Shown piece after piece: positions 1 through 8,028 of a stretch of 24,433 nucleotides of DNA. The translations under genes and the position numbers were made by a program. The notes beneath the pieces were generated by a model that was not told where the DNA came from, searched no databases, and saw nothing but the letters and a program-made list of their open reading frames with translations. Source of the DNA: Anaerolineaceae bacterium UBA5311 (GTDB lineage: Bacteria > Chloroflexota > Anaerolineae > Anaerolineales > Anaerolineaceae); assembly GCA_002411175.1 (NCBI GenBank), contig DHRN01000002.1:1-24433 (forward strand), written 5' to 3'. Each line of letters begins with the position of its first letter. Position 1 is the first letter of the stretch.

Positions 1-20
1 CCATATTGAGAATTGCTGCT
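1..20 (+). repeat. left copy of a 20-bp inverted repeat at the window ends
   Basis: The first 20 bases, CCATATTGAGAATTGCTGCT, are the exact reverse complement of positions 24412-24431. A 20-base perfect match between the two extreme ends is far beyond chance. No coding sequence overlaps it. It may be the edge of a dispersed repeat or insertion element at which the contig was broken, an amplification or assembly fold-back, or a genuine inverted repeat. The sequence alone does not decide between these. Confidence 0.8.
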
Positions 21-113
21 TGTTCAAACAAACGGTATAAAATTTGTAAATATAAGATAAAATAAACCGACACGCGCGGTTTCGCGAGGGATATTTATCC
101 AATAAAGGATTTT

Positions 114-1277
114 ATGGCAGTCGCAGAAATAGTCACAATCGGTACCGAGCTGCTTCTCGGTGAAATTCATGACACCAATTCCAAGTTCATCGCTCTTGCT
201 TTGCGAAATATCGGCATTGACCTCTATCGCCTAACAACGGTCGGTGACAACGTTCAACGGATCACTTTCACACTTCAGGAAGCCCTGATGAGAGCTGATA
301 TCGTCATCACCACCGGAGGGCTGGGTCCAACGCTTGATGATCCAACCCGCCAGGCGGTTGCTGATACGTTCAATGTTCCCCTGGTTTTTAACGAAGAACT
401 TTGGCAGCAGATTCTGGAGCGTTTCAAGCTCTACCAGCGCACACCCAGCGAAAACAACAAACGTCAGGCATATATTCCCACAAATGCGATCCCCATCAGA
501 AATGAAGTTGGTACTGCCCCCGCCTTCGCCGTTGAGCTTGGCGTAAAAACTCTTATCTCTCTGCCAGGTGTTCCCCGCGAAATGGAACATTTGATGAATA
601 ATTTCGTGGTTGGTTACTTGAAAAAGCGCTATGGTTTGCAGGATGAGATTATCCTGCCCTGGGTTGTTCATACAGTCTCCCTCGGCGAATCGAGCATCGA
701 TGAAATTATCGGTGAGATGGAAAAGCTGAGTAACCCGACTGTCGGACTTGTGGCAAGCCCGGGACAAACCGATGTCCGGGTGACCGCCAAAGCACACTCG
801 GCTGAAGAAGCGCAGCGCATGATGGAACCGGTTTTGGCTGAGATACGTAAGAAATTAGGCAAATTTGTCTTTGGAGAAAATGAAGACACCATCCAGTCTG
901 TCGTTGCTTCCATGATACAGGATGCAGGTCTGAGGATCACGGTGATTGAAGCAGGCACCGATGCAATTGTTTACGAAGCACTGGCGGAACACCTGACTGC
1001 AGAAAATCTGAGTGGTGAGCTGCTGAATGTCAATATCAGTCATTCGACTTTTAACAAGCTGATGAAGGAATATCGCGAAAGAAAAAACGCAGACCTGGTC
1101 TTAGGGTTGATGCTCAATACACAGGATGATCAGCAGGAATTATACGTGGCATTGCTCGATGATGATGACGTGACCGAGTACCAACGCATTTATGCCGGTC
1201 CTCCCGGAGACGCGAAGAGGTGGGCTCTGAATGTCAGCCTGGATTTGGTCAGAAACAAGTTTATCGAAGAGGATTAG
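114..1277 (+). CDS. cinA: CinA-family protein: MoCF nucleotide-binding domain with degenerate NMN-deamidase-like C-terminus
   Basis: 387 residues. The N-terminal MoCF/CinA domain (about 1-170) is clear: GTELLLGEIHDTN at 10-22, TTGGLGPTLDD at 66-76 and PGVPREM at 151-157. In characterised CinA proteins this domain acts on ADP-ribose. The C-terminal part (about 255-387) occupies the place of the PncC NMN amidohydrolase domain, but the family's AESCTGG signature reads IEAGTDA (278-284), so the catalytic Ser is Ala280, and the later SGIAGPDGG loop is not recognisable. I infer that NMN deamidase activity is lost while the MoCF activity may remain. The start is supported by AAAGGA at 104-109. The stop lies 11 nt before the next start, so the two genes are probably cotranscribed. 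The family assignment is firm; the exact substrate is not. Confidence 0.9.
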   Translation: MAVAEIVTIGTELLLGEIHDTNSKFIALALRNIGIDLYRLTTVGDNVQRITFTLQEALMRADIVITTGGLGPTLDDPTRQAVADTFNVPLVFNEELWQQILERFKLYQRTPSENNKRQAYIPTNAIPIRNEVGTAPAFAVELGVKTLISLPGVPREMEHLMNNFVVGYLKKRYGLQDEIILPWVVHTVSLGESSIDEIIGEMEKLSNPTVGLVASPGQTDVRVTAKAHSAEEAQRMMEPVLAEIRKKLGKFVFGENEDTIQSVVASMIQDAGLRITVIEAGTDAIVYEALAEHLTAENLSGELLNVNISHSTFNKLMKEYRERKNADLVLGLMLNTQDDQQELYVALLDDDDVTEYQRIYAGPPGDAKRWALNVSLDLVRNKFIEED

Positions 1278-1283
1278 AAAGGA
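1276..1283 (+). promoter_or_regulatory. ribosome binding site that fixes the start of the amidohydrolase-CYTH gene
   Basis: AGAAAGGA lies 5 nt before the ATG at 1289. The open frame extends upstream to an ATG at 1220 inside cinA, but that extension of 23 residues has no homology-like content and no comparable ribosome binding site. Confidence 0.7.
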
Positions 1284-1288
1284 TTCGT

Positions 1289-3292
1289 ATGGAAAAAGCA
1301 GAGCTAATTTTAACGAACGCGATTGTCCTGAGTATGGACTCTCTATTTTCGATCTATGAACCCGGCGCGGTGGCAATCCAGGGCGATCATATCGTCGCGG
1401 TCGGTACCGAAGAAGACATTTTGGAAAAGTATCAAAGCGAATCCGTCCACGATTGTGGAGGCAAAGTACTCATGCCAGGAATGGTCAACACCCACACCCA
1501 TGTGCCGATGAGCCTGTTACGGGGATTAGCGGATGACCTGCGCCTGGATGTCTGGCTGATGGGTTACATGATGCCGGTTGAACGTGAGTTTGTCTCCCCT
1601 GAATTTGTCAGATTAGGCACCAAATTAGCATGCGCTGAGCTGATAAAATCGGGTGTGACTACCTTCAACGACATGTATTATTTTGAAGACGACATAGCGG
1701 AAGCAACAGCCCAAGCCGGTATGCGAGCTGTGGTCGGTCAGACTGTTATGAAATTCCCCGCACCTGACGCGTCTTCGTTTGAGGTATCACTCAAACTCTG
1801 CAGAAATTTAATAGAAAAATGGACCGGTCATCCATTGATCGTCCCTGCGATAGCTCCACACGCCGTCTATACCTGTCCGCCTGAGGTGTTGACCGCTTGT
1901 GTTGAATTAGCCAAAGAAAAAGACACCATCGTCCACTTCCACGTCTCAGAAACGCAGGATGAAGTCCAGAATTTGCGGGATGAACATGGCATCCCCGTGG
2001 TCCCCTACATCCGGAAGTTTGGCATGTTGGAAACCAGGATGATTGCCGCTCATTGTGTCTTCCTGGACCATGGCGAGATCCGTTCCCTGCGCAATGCCGG
2101 TGTCGGCATTGCCCACAACCCGTCTTCAAATCTCAAATTAGCCTCCGGGTTTGCCCCGGTCGCTGAGATGATCAAGCTGGGCTGTAATGTCGGTATAGGC
2201 ACAGATGGTTCAGGGTCGAACAACGACCTCGACTTTATCGAAGAAATTAGACTGGCAAGCTTAATCGCCAAACCGATCGCTGAAGACCCCACCGCCCTCC
2301 CTGCCAGGCAGGTTTTGGAAATGGCAACGATCATGGGCGCGAAGGCAATTCATATGGGCGATAGTATCGGCAGTCTTGAACCGGGTAAACGGGCAGATTT
2401 GATCCTGGTAGACCTCAATCCCCTGCACAATCAACCACGCTTCAGGCGCGACCCTGAAGGTGTTTATGCTCAGATAATCTATGCCTCCAAGTCAACTGAC
2501 GTTACCGATGTCATGGTCAATGGACAATGGTTGATGCGTGATAATATCCTGACCACGCTGGACGAAGAAGAACTGATTAGAGAAGCGAACATTGTCGCGA
2601 GGAAGATTGACAAATTCCTGCGCGGACGGGAAGAATCTGTCCACTCAAAACTGATTGCCATCGGAGGGGTTGCGGAAGAAGAGAGTTTTGAGGTCCAGGC
2701 AAAAGTTGCCATTGACGATCGCAGCAAAATTATCGACGCTTTGCACGAACAGGGTATAAAGATCCTGCGCATGCGCCATTATCATCAATTTGACACTTAT
2801 TTTGCCTTTGAAGACGAGGAACAGGGCGTCTTGCGCTATCGCGAAGACGAGTTTATTAATGAAAAAGGAAAGATTGAGAATGTCCGTTCACGTCTGACGC
2901 AGATCGGAGAGCGAGTAGACGAGAAAAATGGAGATATTCAGAATGTGCTGCTCTCGCGAACACGTTATTTTGCTCCCGCGACCCACAGCCTGCGTTTTTA
3001 TACTGAGTATTTCAAACCAGAAAAGTCAATTGAAATCGAGAAAGATCGTTTGCGCTACCTGATTGAGTTTGAAGGTACCGAATTTTTCGTAAACCTTGAT
3101 ACCCTGGCAAAACCCGATCTTGGGAAATTTATCGAGATCAAGAGTCGTACCTGGAGCCGCGAGGATGCTGACAACAAAACAGCGTTGATTAAAAAATTGT
3201 TCAAGCAATTGGGTATTTCAACTGATCTTTTAGTAACTGATGATTATCTTCAGATGGCAAAAAATAAATTAACCGAAACAAGGAAAAGCTAA
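1289..3292 (+). CDS. fusion of amidohydrolase (MTA/SAH deaminase-like) with C-terminal CYTH triphosphate-tunnel domain
   Basis: 667 residues. Residues about 1-450 are a metal-dependent amidohydrolase of the MtaD/TrzA/ATZ group. All expected metal and catalytic residues are visible: H69 and H71 in NTHTH, H216, H218 and E221 in VHFHVSE, H255 in AAHC, and D306 in GIGTDG. The closest known activities are deamination of S-adenosylhomocysteine, methylthioadenosine or 5'-deoxyadenosine. Residues about 467-660 look like a CYTH domain: EVQAK at 468-472 (family ExExK), DTYF, LRYRED, then KDRLRY, VNLDTLAKPDLGKFIEIKS. Two positions usually acidic appear changed (ExExK reads E-V-Q-A-K; the late EIE reads EIK), so the domain may bind rather than hydrolyse a triphosphate. 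The frame is continuous with no sign of a frameshift. It lies 11 nt after cinA and 4 nt before glgA. The amidohydrolase call is strong and the CYTH call good; substrates are unknown. Confidence 0.85.
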   Translation: MEKAELILTNAIVLSMDSLFSIYEPGAVAIQGDHIVAVGTEEDILEKYQSESVHDCGGKVLMPGMVNTHTHVPMSLLRGLADDLRLDVWLMGYMMPVEREFVSPEFVRLGTKLACAELIKSGVTTFNDMYYFEDDIAEATAQAGMRAVVGQTVMKFPAPDASSFEVSLKLCRNLIEKWTGHPLIVPAIAPHAVYTCPPEVLTACVELAKEKDTIVHFHVSETQDEVQNLRDEHGIPVVPYIRKFGMLETRMIAAHCVFLDHGEIRSLRNAGVGIAHNPSSNLKLASGFAPVAEMIKLGCNVGIGTDGSGSNNDLDFIEEIRLASLIAKPIAEDPTALPARQVLEMATIMGAKAIHMGDSIGSLEPGKRADLILVDLNPLHNQPRFRRDPEGVYAQIIYASKSTDVTDVMVNGQWLMRDNILTTLDEEELIREANIVARKIDKFLRGREESVHSKLIAIGGVAEEESFEVQAKVAIDDRSKIIDALHEQGIKILRMRHYHQFDTYFAFEDEEQGVLRYREDEFINEKGKIENVRSRLTQIGERVDEKNGDIQNVLLSRTRYFAPATHSLRFYTEYFKPEKSIEIEKDRLRYLIEFEGTEFFVNLDTLAKPDLGKFIEIKSRTWSREDADNKTALIKKLFKQLGISTDLLVTDDYLQMAKNKLTETRKS

Positions 3293-3296
3293 AACA

Positions 3297-4766
3297 ATGA
3301 CCAAGAAACTTAACGTCCTGTTTGCTTCCGCGGAAGTTGCCCCGTTTGCAAAAACTGGCGGACTCGGTGATGTTGCTGGTGCCTTGCCGGCTTCACTGTT
3401 GTCAAATTTTTCAGATCAGCTTGATATCCGCATCATCATGCCATTCCATGCCGCAGTTAAAAACAGGAATCCGCAAAGGCGAAAAATTGGCGATTTCAGC
3501 TTTAACGCCAACGAGAGACAGATTGATTGTAATCTTTTCGTGGCTGAGAGCGATGGCGTGCCAGTTTACCTGCTGGATAGCCAGGATATCAACCATGACT
3601 CCCCGATCTATCACGGAGACTGGCTGCTGGATGGGCAAAAGTATGCCACTTTTTCTTTAGCGCTTCTCGAGGCAGTCCGTTACCTCGACTGGCGCCTCGA
3701 TATTCTACATGCCAACGACTGGCACACTGCCCTTTCGGTTTATGCGCTGAAAACAATGTATAAAGATGACCCAATCTTTGCCGGAGTAAAAACGATCTTA
3801 TCAATCCACAATTTGCCCTACAACGGTTGGGGCTCCCAGGACGCGATGGCTGCCCTGGGTTATAAAGCCAGCAGCGATGCTGACCTGCCCGACTGGGCAA
3901 AGTACACTCCCCTGCCCATGGGCATTTCTACAGCTGACAAAACAATCACTGTGTCGCCAGGTTACGCCAGGGAAATTCTTACACCTGAATACGGCTGCGG
4001 TATGGAAGGTTATCTCAGAAAGCATTCGGACCGGGTCATGGGCATTTTGAACGGCATCGATGAATCCGCCTGGGACCCCGCGGAAGACGAATCGATCTCC
4101 CGAAACTTTTCCGCTTTGGAACTTGACAAACGGATCCAGAATAAACTGGACCTGCAAACGGCTCTCGATTTCGAGGTAGGAGAGGATATACCTCTGCTAG
4201 TCATCGTTACCCGGATAACGGAACAAAAAGGGATCCCCGCGATCCTGGAAGCGCTCCCCCAGTTGATTGATGAGAAGTGGCAGTTTATACTGCTTGGCTC
4301 AGGAGACCAGCAGCTGGAGGATTGGGTACGCGAACTCACTAACCAGTATTCAGACCGCATGGCTGGTTTTATCAAATACGACGATGTAATTGCCAGGGTT
4401 TTGTATGCCTCGGGAGATATCTTTTTGATGCCCTCTCTCTACGAACCCTGCGGTCTCTCACAAATGTTTGCCATGCGTTATGGGAATATTCCCGTTGCTA
4501 CGGCTACAGGCGGACTGGCGGATTCAATTGTGGGCTATTCTGACGCTCCACAGTCTGCGACAGGTTTTCTTTACAAGCAGAAAAACACGGAAGGGTTGGT
4601 TGACGCGCTGAAGATTGCCTTGCGTGTTTACAAGGATAAAGAACAATGGCGCTTGATGCAATTAAATGCCATGAATACAGATTTCTCCTGGACAACTTCT
4701 GCCGGAAAATACCTGGACGTCTATCATTCACTAACTGATTTTAAGGATGTCTCAAATGAGTTTTGA
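3297..4766 (+). CDS. glgA: glycogen (starch) synthase, GT5
   Basis: 489 residues, normal for the family. It transfers glucose from ADP-glucose to the end of an alpha-1,4-glucan in the cytoplasm. The N-terminal KTGGLGDV (19-26) is the nucleotide-sugar binding signature; HANDWHTA is at 138-145; R306 and K311 sit in VTRITEQKG; the C-terminal LYEPCGLSQMFAMRYG (381-396) carries the conserved Glu383, followed by ATGGLAD. The ATG is 4 nt after the preceding stop, with AGGAAAAG at 3281-3288 as ribosome binding site inside the upstream gene. The 3' end overlaps malQ, so glucan synthesis and rearrangement appear to be coexpressed. No glgC, glgB or glgP is in the window. Confidence 0.96.
   Translation: MTKKLNVLFASAEVAPFAKTGGLGDVAGALPASLLSNFSDQLDIRIIMPFHAAVKNRNPQRRKIGDFSFNANERQIDCNLFVAESDGVPVYLLDSQDINHDSPIYHGDWLLDGQKYATFSLALLEAVRYLDWRLDILHANDWHTALSVYALKTMYKDDPIFAGVKTILSIHNLPYNGWGSQDAMAALGYKASSDADLPDWAKYTPLPMGISTADKTITVSPGYAREILTPEYGCGMEGYLRKHSDRVMGILNGIDESAWDPAEDESISRNFSALELDKRIQNKLDLQTALDFEVGEDIPLLVIVTRITEQKGIPAILEALPQLIDEKWQFILLGSGDQQLEDWVRELTNQYSDRMAGFIKYDDVIARVLYASGDIFLMPSLYEPCGLSQMFAMRYGNIPVATATGGLADSIVGYSDAPQSATGFLYKQKNTEGLVDALKIALRVYKDKEQWRLMQLNAMNTDFSWTTSAGKYLDVYHSLTDFKDVSNEF
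4743..4747 (+). promoter_or_regulatory. ribosome binding site that places the malQ start at 4756
   Basis: AAGGA sits 8 nt before the ATG at 4756 but directly abuts or overlaps the alternative in-frame ATG at 4747, which it therefore cannot serve. It lies inside the end of glgA. Confidence 0.65.
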
Positions 4767-6318
4767 ACGCAAATCCGGAATAATACTGCATCCAACCAGC
4801 CTGCCAGGTCCTGACGGCATTGGGGATTTGGGACCCGAGGTTTACCGCTGGATTGATTTTCTTGACAGCTCAGGTACACAACTTTGGCAAATTCTGCCGC
4901 TCGGACCGACCGGTTACGGTGATTCGCCCTATCAATGTTTTTCCGCTTTTGCGGGAAATCCATTACTGGTCAGCCCATTAGTTCTTTTCGAAGAAGGGCT
5001 TCTCAGAATCCAGGACTTGAAAGAACGACCAGATTTCCCAGCAGACGAAGTTGACTTTGGTGCGGTGATTGGATGGAAAACGTTGTTATTGAATAAGGCT
5101 TTCCTGGCATTCCGTGATAAACCACAACCTGCTCTCGAAAAGGAATTTGATGCCTTTGTCGAAACACAAAAAAATTGGCTGAATGATTTTGCCTTGTTCA
5201 TGGCAATCAAGGAATCACAAGACTTACATTCATGGATCGAATGGTCAGAACCGCTCAAAACCCGTCAGCCAGGTGCAATTAGCGAAGCGCAAACCCAGCT
5301 GGCAGATACGATTCAGAAACACAAATTCAACCAGTTTCTCTTTTTCCGGCAGTGGGCACGGGCGAAAGCTTATGCCAATCAAAAGGGAATTCAGATTATC
5401 GGAGATATGCCTTTTGTGATTTCCCTGGACAGCTCTGATGTCTGGGCAAACCCCGGGCTTTTCCTGCTGGATGAAGAACTCAACCCGACCTTTGTTGCTG
5501 GAGTGCCGCCTGATTACTTCTCCGAGACCGGTCAATTGTGGGGCAATCCACTCTACGACTGGAAGTTCCACCTGGAGACAAATTTCGAATGGTGGGTAGC
5601 GCGGCTGCGGTCGATCCTTGAGCTGGTTGACATGGTTAGGCTGGACCATTTCAGAGGCTTTGCCGCTGCCTGGCATGTGCCTTACGGCAATGAAACTGCA
5701 ATCGAAGGCGAATGGATCCCAGGTCCCGCGGTCGAGTTGTTCACCGAGCTGAAGCGCAACTTCCCAAGTCTGCCAATCATTGCTGAAGATTTAGGCGTGA
5801 TTACCCCTGATGTAAAAAGTTTGAGGGACGGGTTTGACCTGCCTGGGATGAAAATCCTGCAATTCGCCTTTTCCGGAGATCCTGAAGATGATTTTCTGCC
5901 CCATCATTACCCTGTAAATTGCTTTGCCTATACTGGCAGCCATGACAACAACACCGCCCGAGGTTGGTATGACGATGCGACTGAGTTCGAACAGCAATTT
6001 TGCCGGGATTACCTGAACTTTGACTCCGAAGACGAAGCCGCCTGGGCGATGATCAGAAGTGTTTGGCAATCAGTAGCCAATTACGCCCTCGCGCCAATCC
6101 AGGATTTTCTCGGGTTAGGCTCAAAAGCCCGCTTTAATTTGCCAGGAAAGATGGATGGCAACTGGAAATGGCGCATGACTTCACAGGATATCTCGGTTGA
6201 GCTGGCAAAAAGGATCAGAAAAATGAACTTGCTCTACAGCCGGCTATCACCCGCTGAAAAAACAAAATATACCAACTGGGTCGCTGCTCATCGGGGAGAT
6301 CAGGTCAGCCCACATTAG
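4756..6318 (+). CDS. malQ: 4-alpha-glucanotransferase (amylomaltase), GH77
   Basis: 520 residues from the chosen ATG. It transfers alpha-1,4-glucan segments between maltodextrins and releases glucose. The N-terminus RKSGIILHPTSLPGPDGIGD is the family signature. The nucleophile Asp297 is in DMVRLDHFRG, the acid/base Glu344 in IIAEDLGVITPDV, and the third acidic residue Asp397 in YTGSHDNNT. The start overlaps the end of glgA by 11 nt in another frame, implying translational coupling. The 3' end overlaps the convergent EamA gene by 14 bp. The glucose released could feed the polyphosphate glucokinase encoded downstream on the other strand. An in-frame ATG 9 nt upstream (4747) is possible but has poor ribosome binding site spacing. 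Confidence 0.96.
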   Translation: MSFERKSGIILHPTSLPGPDGIGDLGPEVYRWIDFLDSSGTQLWQILPLGPTGYGDSPYQCFSAFAGNPLLVSPLVLFEEGLLRIQDLKERPDFPADEVDFGAVIGWKTLLLNKAFLAFRDKPQPALEKEFDAFVETQKNWLNDFALFMAIKESQDLHSWIEWSEPLKTRQPGAISEAQTQLADTIQKHKFNQFLFFRQWARAKAYANQKGIQIIGDMPFVISLDSSDVWANPGLFLLDEELNPTFVAGVPPDYFSETGQLWGNPLYDWKFHLETNFEWWVARLRSILELVDMVRLDHFRGFAAAWHVPYGNETAIEGEWIPGPAVELFTELKRNFPSLPIIAEDLGVITPDVKSLRDGFDLPGMKILQFAFSGDPEDDFLPHHYPVNCFAYTGSHDNNTARGWYDDATEFEQQFCRDYLNFDSEDEAAWAMIRSVWQSVANYALAPIQDFLGLGSKARFNLPGKMDGNWKWRMTSQDISVELAKRIRKMNLLYSRLSPAEKTKYTNWVAAHRGDQVSPH

Positions 6319-7252
6319 GGCTTGTCTTCAGAGCGACTACCAATCCGGTCAGGATCAAGATACCGCCAGCTACTTCGACCGCTGACGGTATTTCTTTTAA
6401 GAGAAAAATCGCCAAAATTGTTGAGCCCACCGGCTCAAACAACAATGACAGTGAGACCGTTCGGGCTGAAAGCGCGTTGAGCGCGAGGTTGAAGGAAGTG
6501 TGCCCCAGGGTTTGTGGGATCACCGCCATCAACAGCAACAGACCGTATGTTGCAGGTTGATAAACTGCCAGCGTTCCCCGTTGTTCAACTGCCAGGAACA
6601 AGCCTAATACGATTGTCGCGACTGAATAGACTGTGGTCACATAAAGCTCTGTGGGAAGCGCGCCGGTCAGCTTCTTTCCGATAATAAAATACGCCGATGC
6701 CATCCAGGCGCCAACCAGGGCTAAAAACAAGCCCAAAAGCGAGCTTTCCTGCCCGTTTACGTTCGTCTCCCCAGTAGAGAGCGTTGCGATCAATATTCCG
6801 CCCAGAATAGCCAATCCAACGCCAAGATAAAATTTTGAAGGCACCTTTTCCTTGAAAATCAATGGAGATAACAAGCCGACCCACAGAGGCGTTGTGGTTA
6901 CAAAAATCACCGAACTGCTCACCGAAAGCATATCCAGTGAGCACGTCCAGCTGGTGAAATGGAGCGCTAAAAACACCCCGCCCAAGATCATCAAAAAGAT
7001 ATTCGATTTTGACAGGGAAACTTCTGGACGGGAGCGTCTGGAACGGTAAATCACAAAAGCAATAATCGAAGAAAAGAGCAACCGGTAAAAAGAAATAGCG
7101 AGCGGACTGGCATGTGGCAGGGCGAGCTTGATCAGGATGGCTGCTGTAGAAACCGCCAGAACTCCGACAAGCAGCAGGATCAAGGGCTTTTCGTGAAGGG
7201 TCCGTTTTGCCAACATATTAATAAGCAGGCGTTGTAAACAACACCTGCCCAT
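6305..7252 (-). CDS. EamA/DMT-family transporter
   Basis: 315 residues from the ATG at 7252. It is an integral membrane protein with about ten hydrophobic segments in two homologous halves, as in the drug/metabolite transporter superfamily (EamA). The first helix begins at about PLILLLVGVLAVSTAA. The cargo cannot be read from sequence; many relatives export amino acids or other metabolites. The start is uncertain. ATG 7252 has a good GGGAG (7258-7262) 5 nt upstream, but the first 12 residues are unlike the family and include a strong hairpin (7225-7248). The next ATG (7216) gives 303 residues starting MLAKRTLHEK but lacks a ribosome binding site. It appears to be the last gene of the minus-strand operon that starts with tal-pgi. 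Confidence 0.85.
   Translation of the reverse strand: MGRCCLQRLLINMLAKRTLHEKPLILLLVGVLAVSTAAILIKLALPHASPLAISFYRLLFSSIIAFVIYRSRRSRPEVSLSKSNIFLMILGGVFLALHFTSWTCSLDMLSVSSSVIFVTTTPLWVGLLSPLIFKEKVPSKFYLGVGLAILGGILIATLSTGETNVNGQESSLLGLFLALVGAWMASAYFIIGKKLTGALPTELYVTTVYSVATIVLGLFLAVEQRGTLAVYQPATYGLLLLMAVIPQTLGHTSFNLALNALSARTVSLSLLFEPVGSTILAIFLLKEIPSAVEVAGGILILTGLVVALKTSPNVG
7225..7248 (-). other. strong hairpin at the 5' end of the EamA gene, downstream of the glucokinase gene
   Basis: On the minus strand GCAGGTGTTG, loop TTTA, CAACGCCTGC form a 10-pair stem with one G-U pair, followed by TTATTAATA. It lies 26-49 nt after the stop of the glucokinase gene and 9 nt before the alternative EamA ATG at 7216. 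It could be a weak terminator or attenuator between the genes, an mRNA-stabilising structure, or part of the EamA coding region if ATG 7252 is used. Confidence 0.55.
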
Positions 7253-7273
7253 CACCTCTCCCGTAGTGGTTTT

Positions 7274-8017
7274 TCAGGTCAGTTTTTCCCTGGCAGCCAT
7301 GGCAGCCCCGATGATACCTGCCAGGTTTTCCAGTTTGGCAGGGACAACCTTGGTTTCCACTGTAAAATAACGTTCAAATTTATCAAATCGGGAGCTCACC
7401 CCTCCACCAAGGATAAAAACATCGGGATTGAGCAAAAAATCGTACGCTAACAGAACTTCGTTGAAGCGGGTCGCCCACTGTTTCCAGGTTAATTTCTCAA
7501 TACGTTTCACTGCGGCAGAAGCGTATTCTTCGGCTTCTTTTTTGTTCACCAGCATATGACCAAGTTCGGTGTTTTGCAACAAATTGCCTTCCACGAAGAG
7601 TGCCGATCCGATTCCGGTGCCAATCGTTAAAAACAGCACGACACTTTCATTGCGAATATCTTCCCCGCCAAAGCGCATTTCTCCCATGCCGGCAGCGTCT
7701 GCGTCGTTGAGAACATAAGCGTTGTTTCCGGTTTCATCTGTAATCAATTCTGCCAGGTTTGCGCCAATCCAGTCCTTGTGCAGGTTGGCTGACGATTTGA
7801 TCACTCCAGCCTTCACGATCCCAGGGAAAGTTGACCCTATTATGCCGGAATAGTTAAGTTCTTTTGCAATTTTGCCAATATTTGCGACAATCTGTTTGGG
7901 TTTTTGGATCTTCTTACTGCCGTAACGGATCCGTTCTGAAACCAATTCGCCGGTATCAGTATTTACCAGCGCTCCTTTGGTTGCGGACCCCCCGATGTCG
8001 ATACCTAAAATGATCAT
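7274..8017 (-). CDS. ppgK: polyphosphate glucokinase (ROK family)
   Basis: 247 residues. It phosphorylates glucose with inorganic polyphosphate, and usually also ATP, to give glucose-6-phosphate in the cytoplasm. The phosphate-binding loop GIDIGGSATKG is at 5-15, the catalytic Asp105 in LNDADAAGMGE, and GTGIGSAL at 133-140. The zinc-binding CxCGxxGCxE motif of typical ROK kinases and repressors is absent, and no DNA-binding domain is present, as in known PpgK proteins. The ATG at 8017 is chosen because AGGAGAG (8021-8027) precedes it; an in-frame TTG at 8032 is the alternative. It follows mltG by 11 nt. The tal-pgi gene upstream in the same operon uses its product, which supports the assignment. 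A plain ATP-dependent ROK kinase is the alternative. Confidence 0.87.
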   Translation of the reverse strand: MIILGIDIGGSATKGALVNTDTGELVSERIRYGSKKIQKPKQIVANIGKIAKELNYSGIIGSTFPGIVKAGVIKSSANLHKDWIGANLAELITDETGNNAYVLNDADAAGMGEMRFGGEDIRNESVVLFLTIGTGIGSALFVEGNLLQNTELGHMLVNKKEAEEYASAAVKRIEKLTWKQWATRFNEVLLAYDFLLNPDVFILGGGVSSRFDKFERYFTVETKVVPAKLENLAGIIGAAMAAREKLT

Positions 8018-8028
8018 GATCTCTCCTC

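Noticed and set aside
61..113. CGCG-rich inverted repeat upstream of cinA (around 72-87)
   Set aside because: The pairing is only about four bases with a loose loop; no riboswitch or terminator can be supported.
231..797. 188-codon open frame on the minus strand inside cinA
   Set aside because: It is antisense to the conserved MoCF domain, has no ribosome binding site and encodes a composition unlike any protein family.
1220..1288. Upstream extension of the amidohydrolase-CYTH gene starting inside cinA
   Set aside because: The extra 23 residues do not resemble the family, and a good ribosome binding site supports the ATG at 1289.
5245..5676. 143-codon minus-strand frame inside malQ
   Set aside because: It is a shadow of malQ with no ribosome binding site and no recognisable domain.
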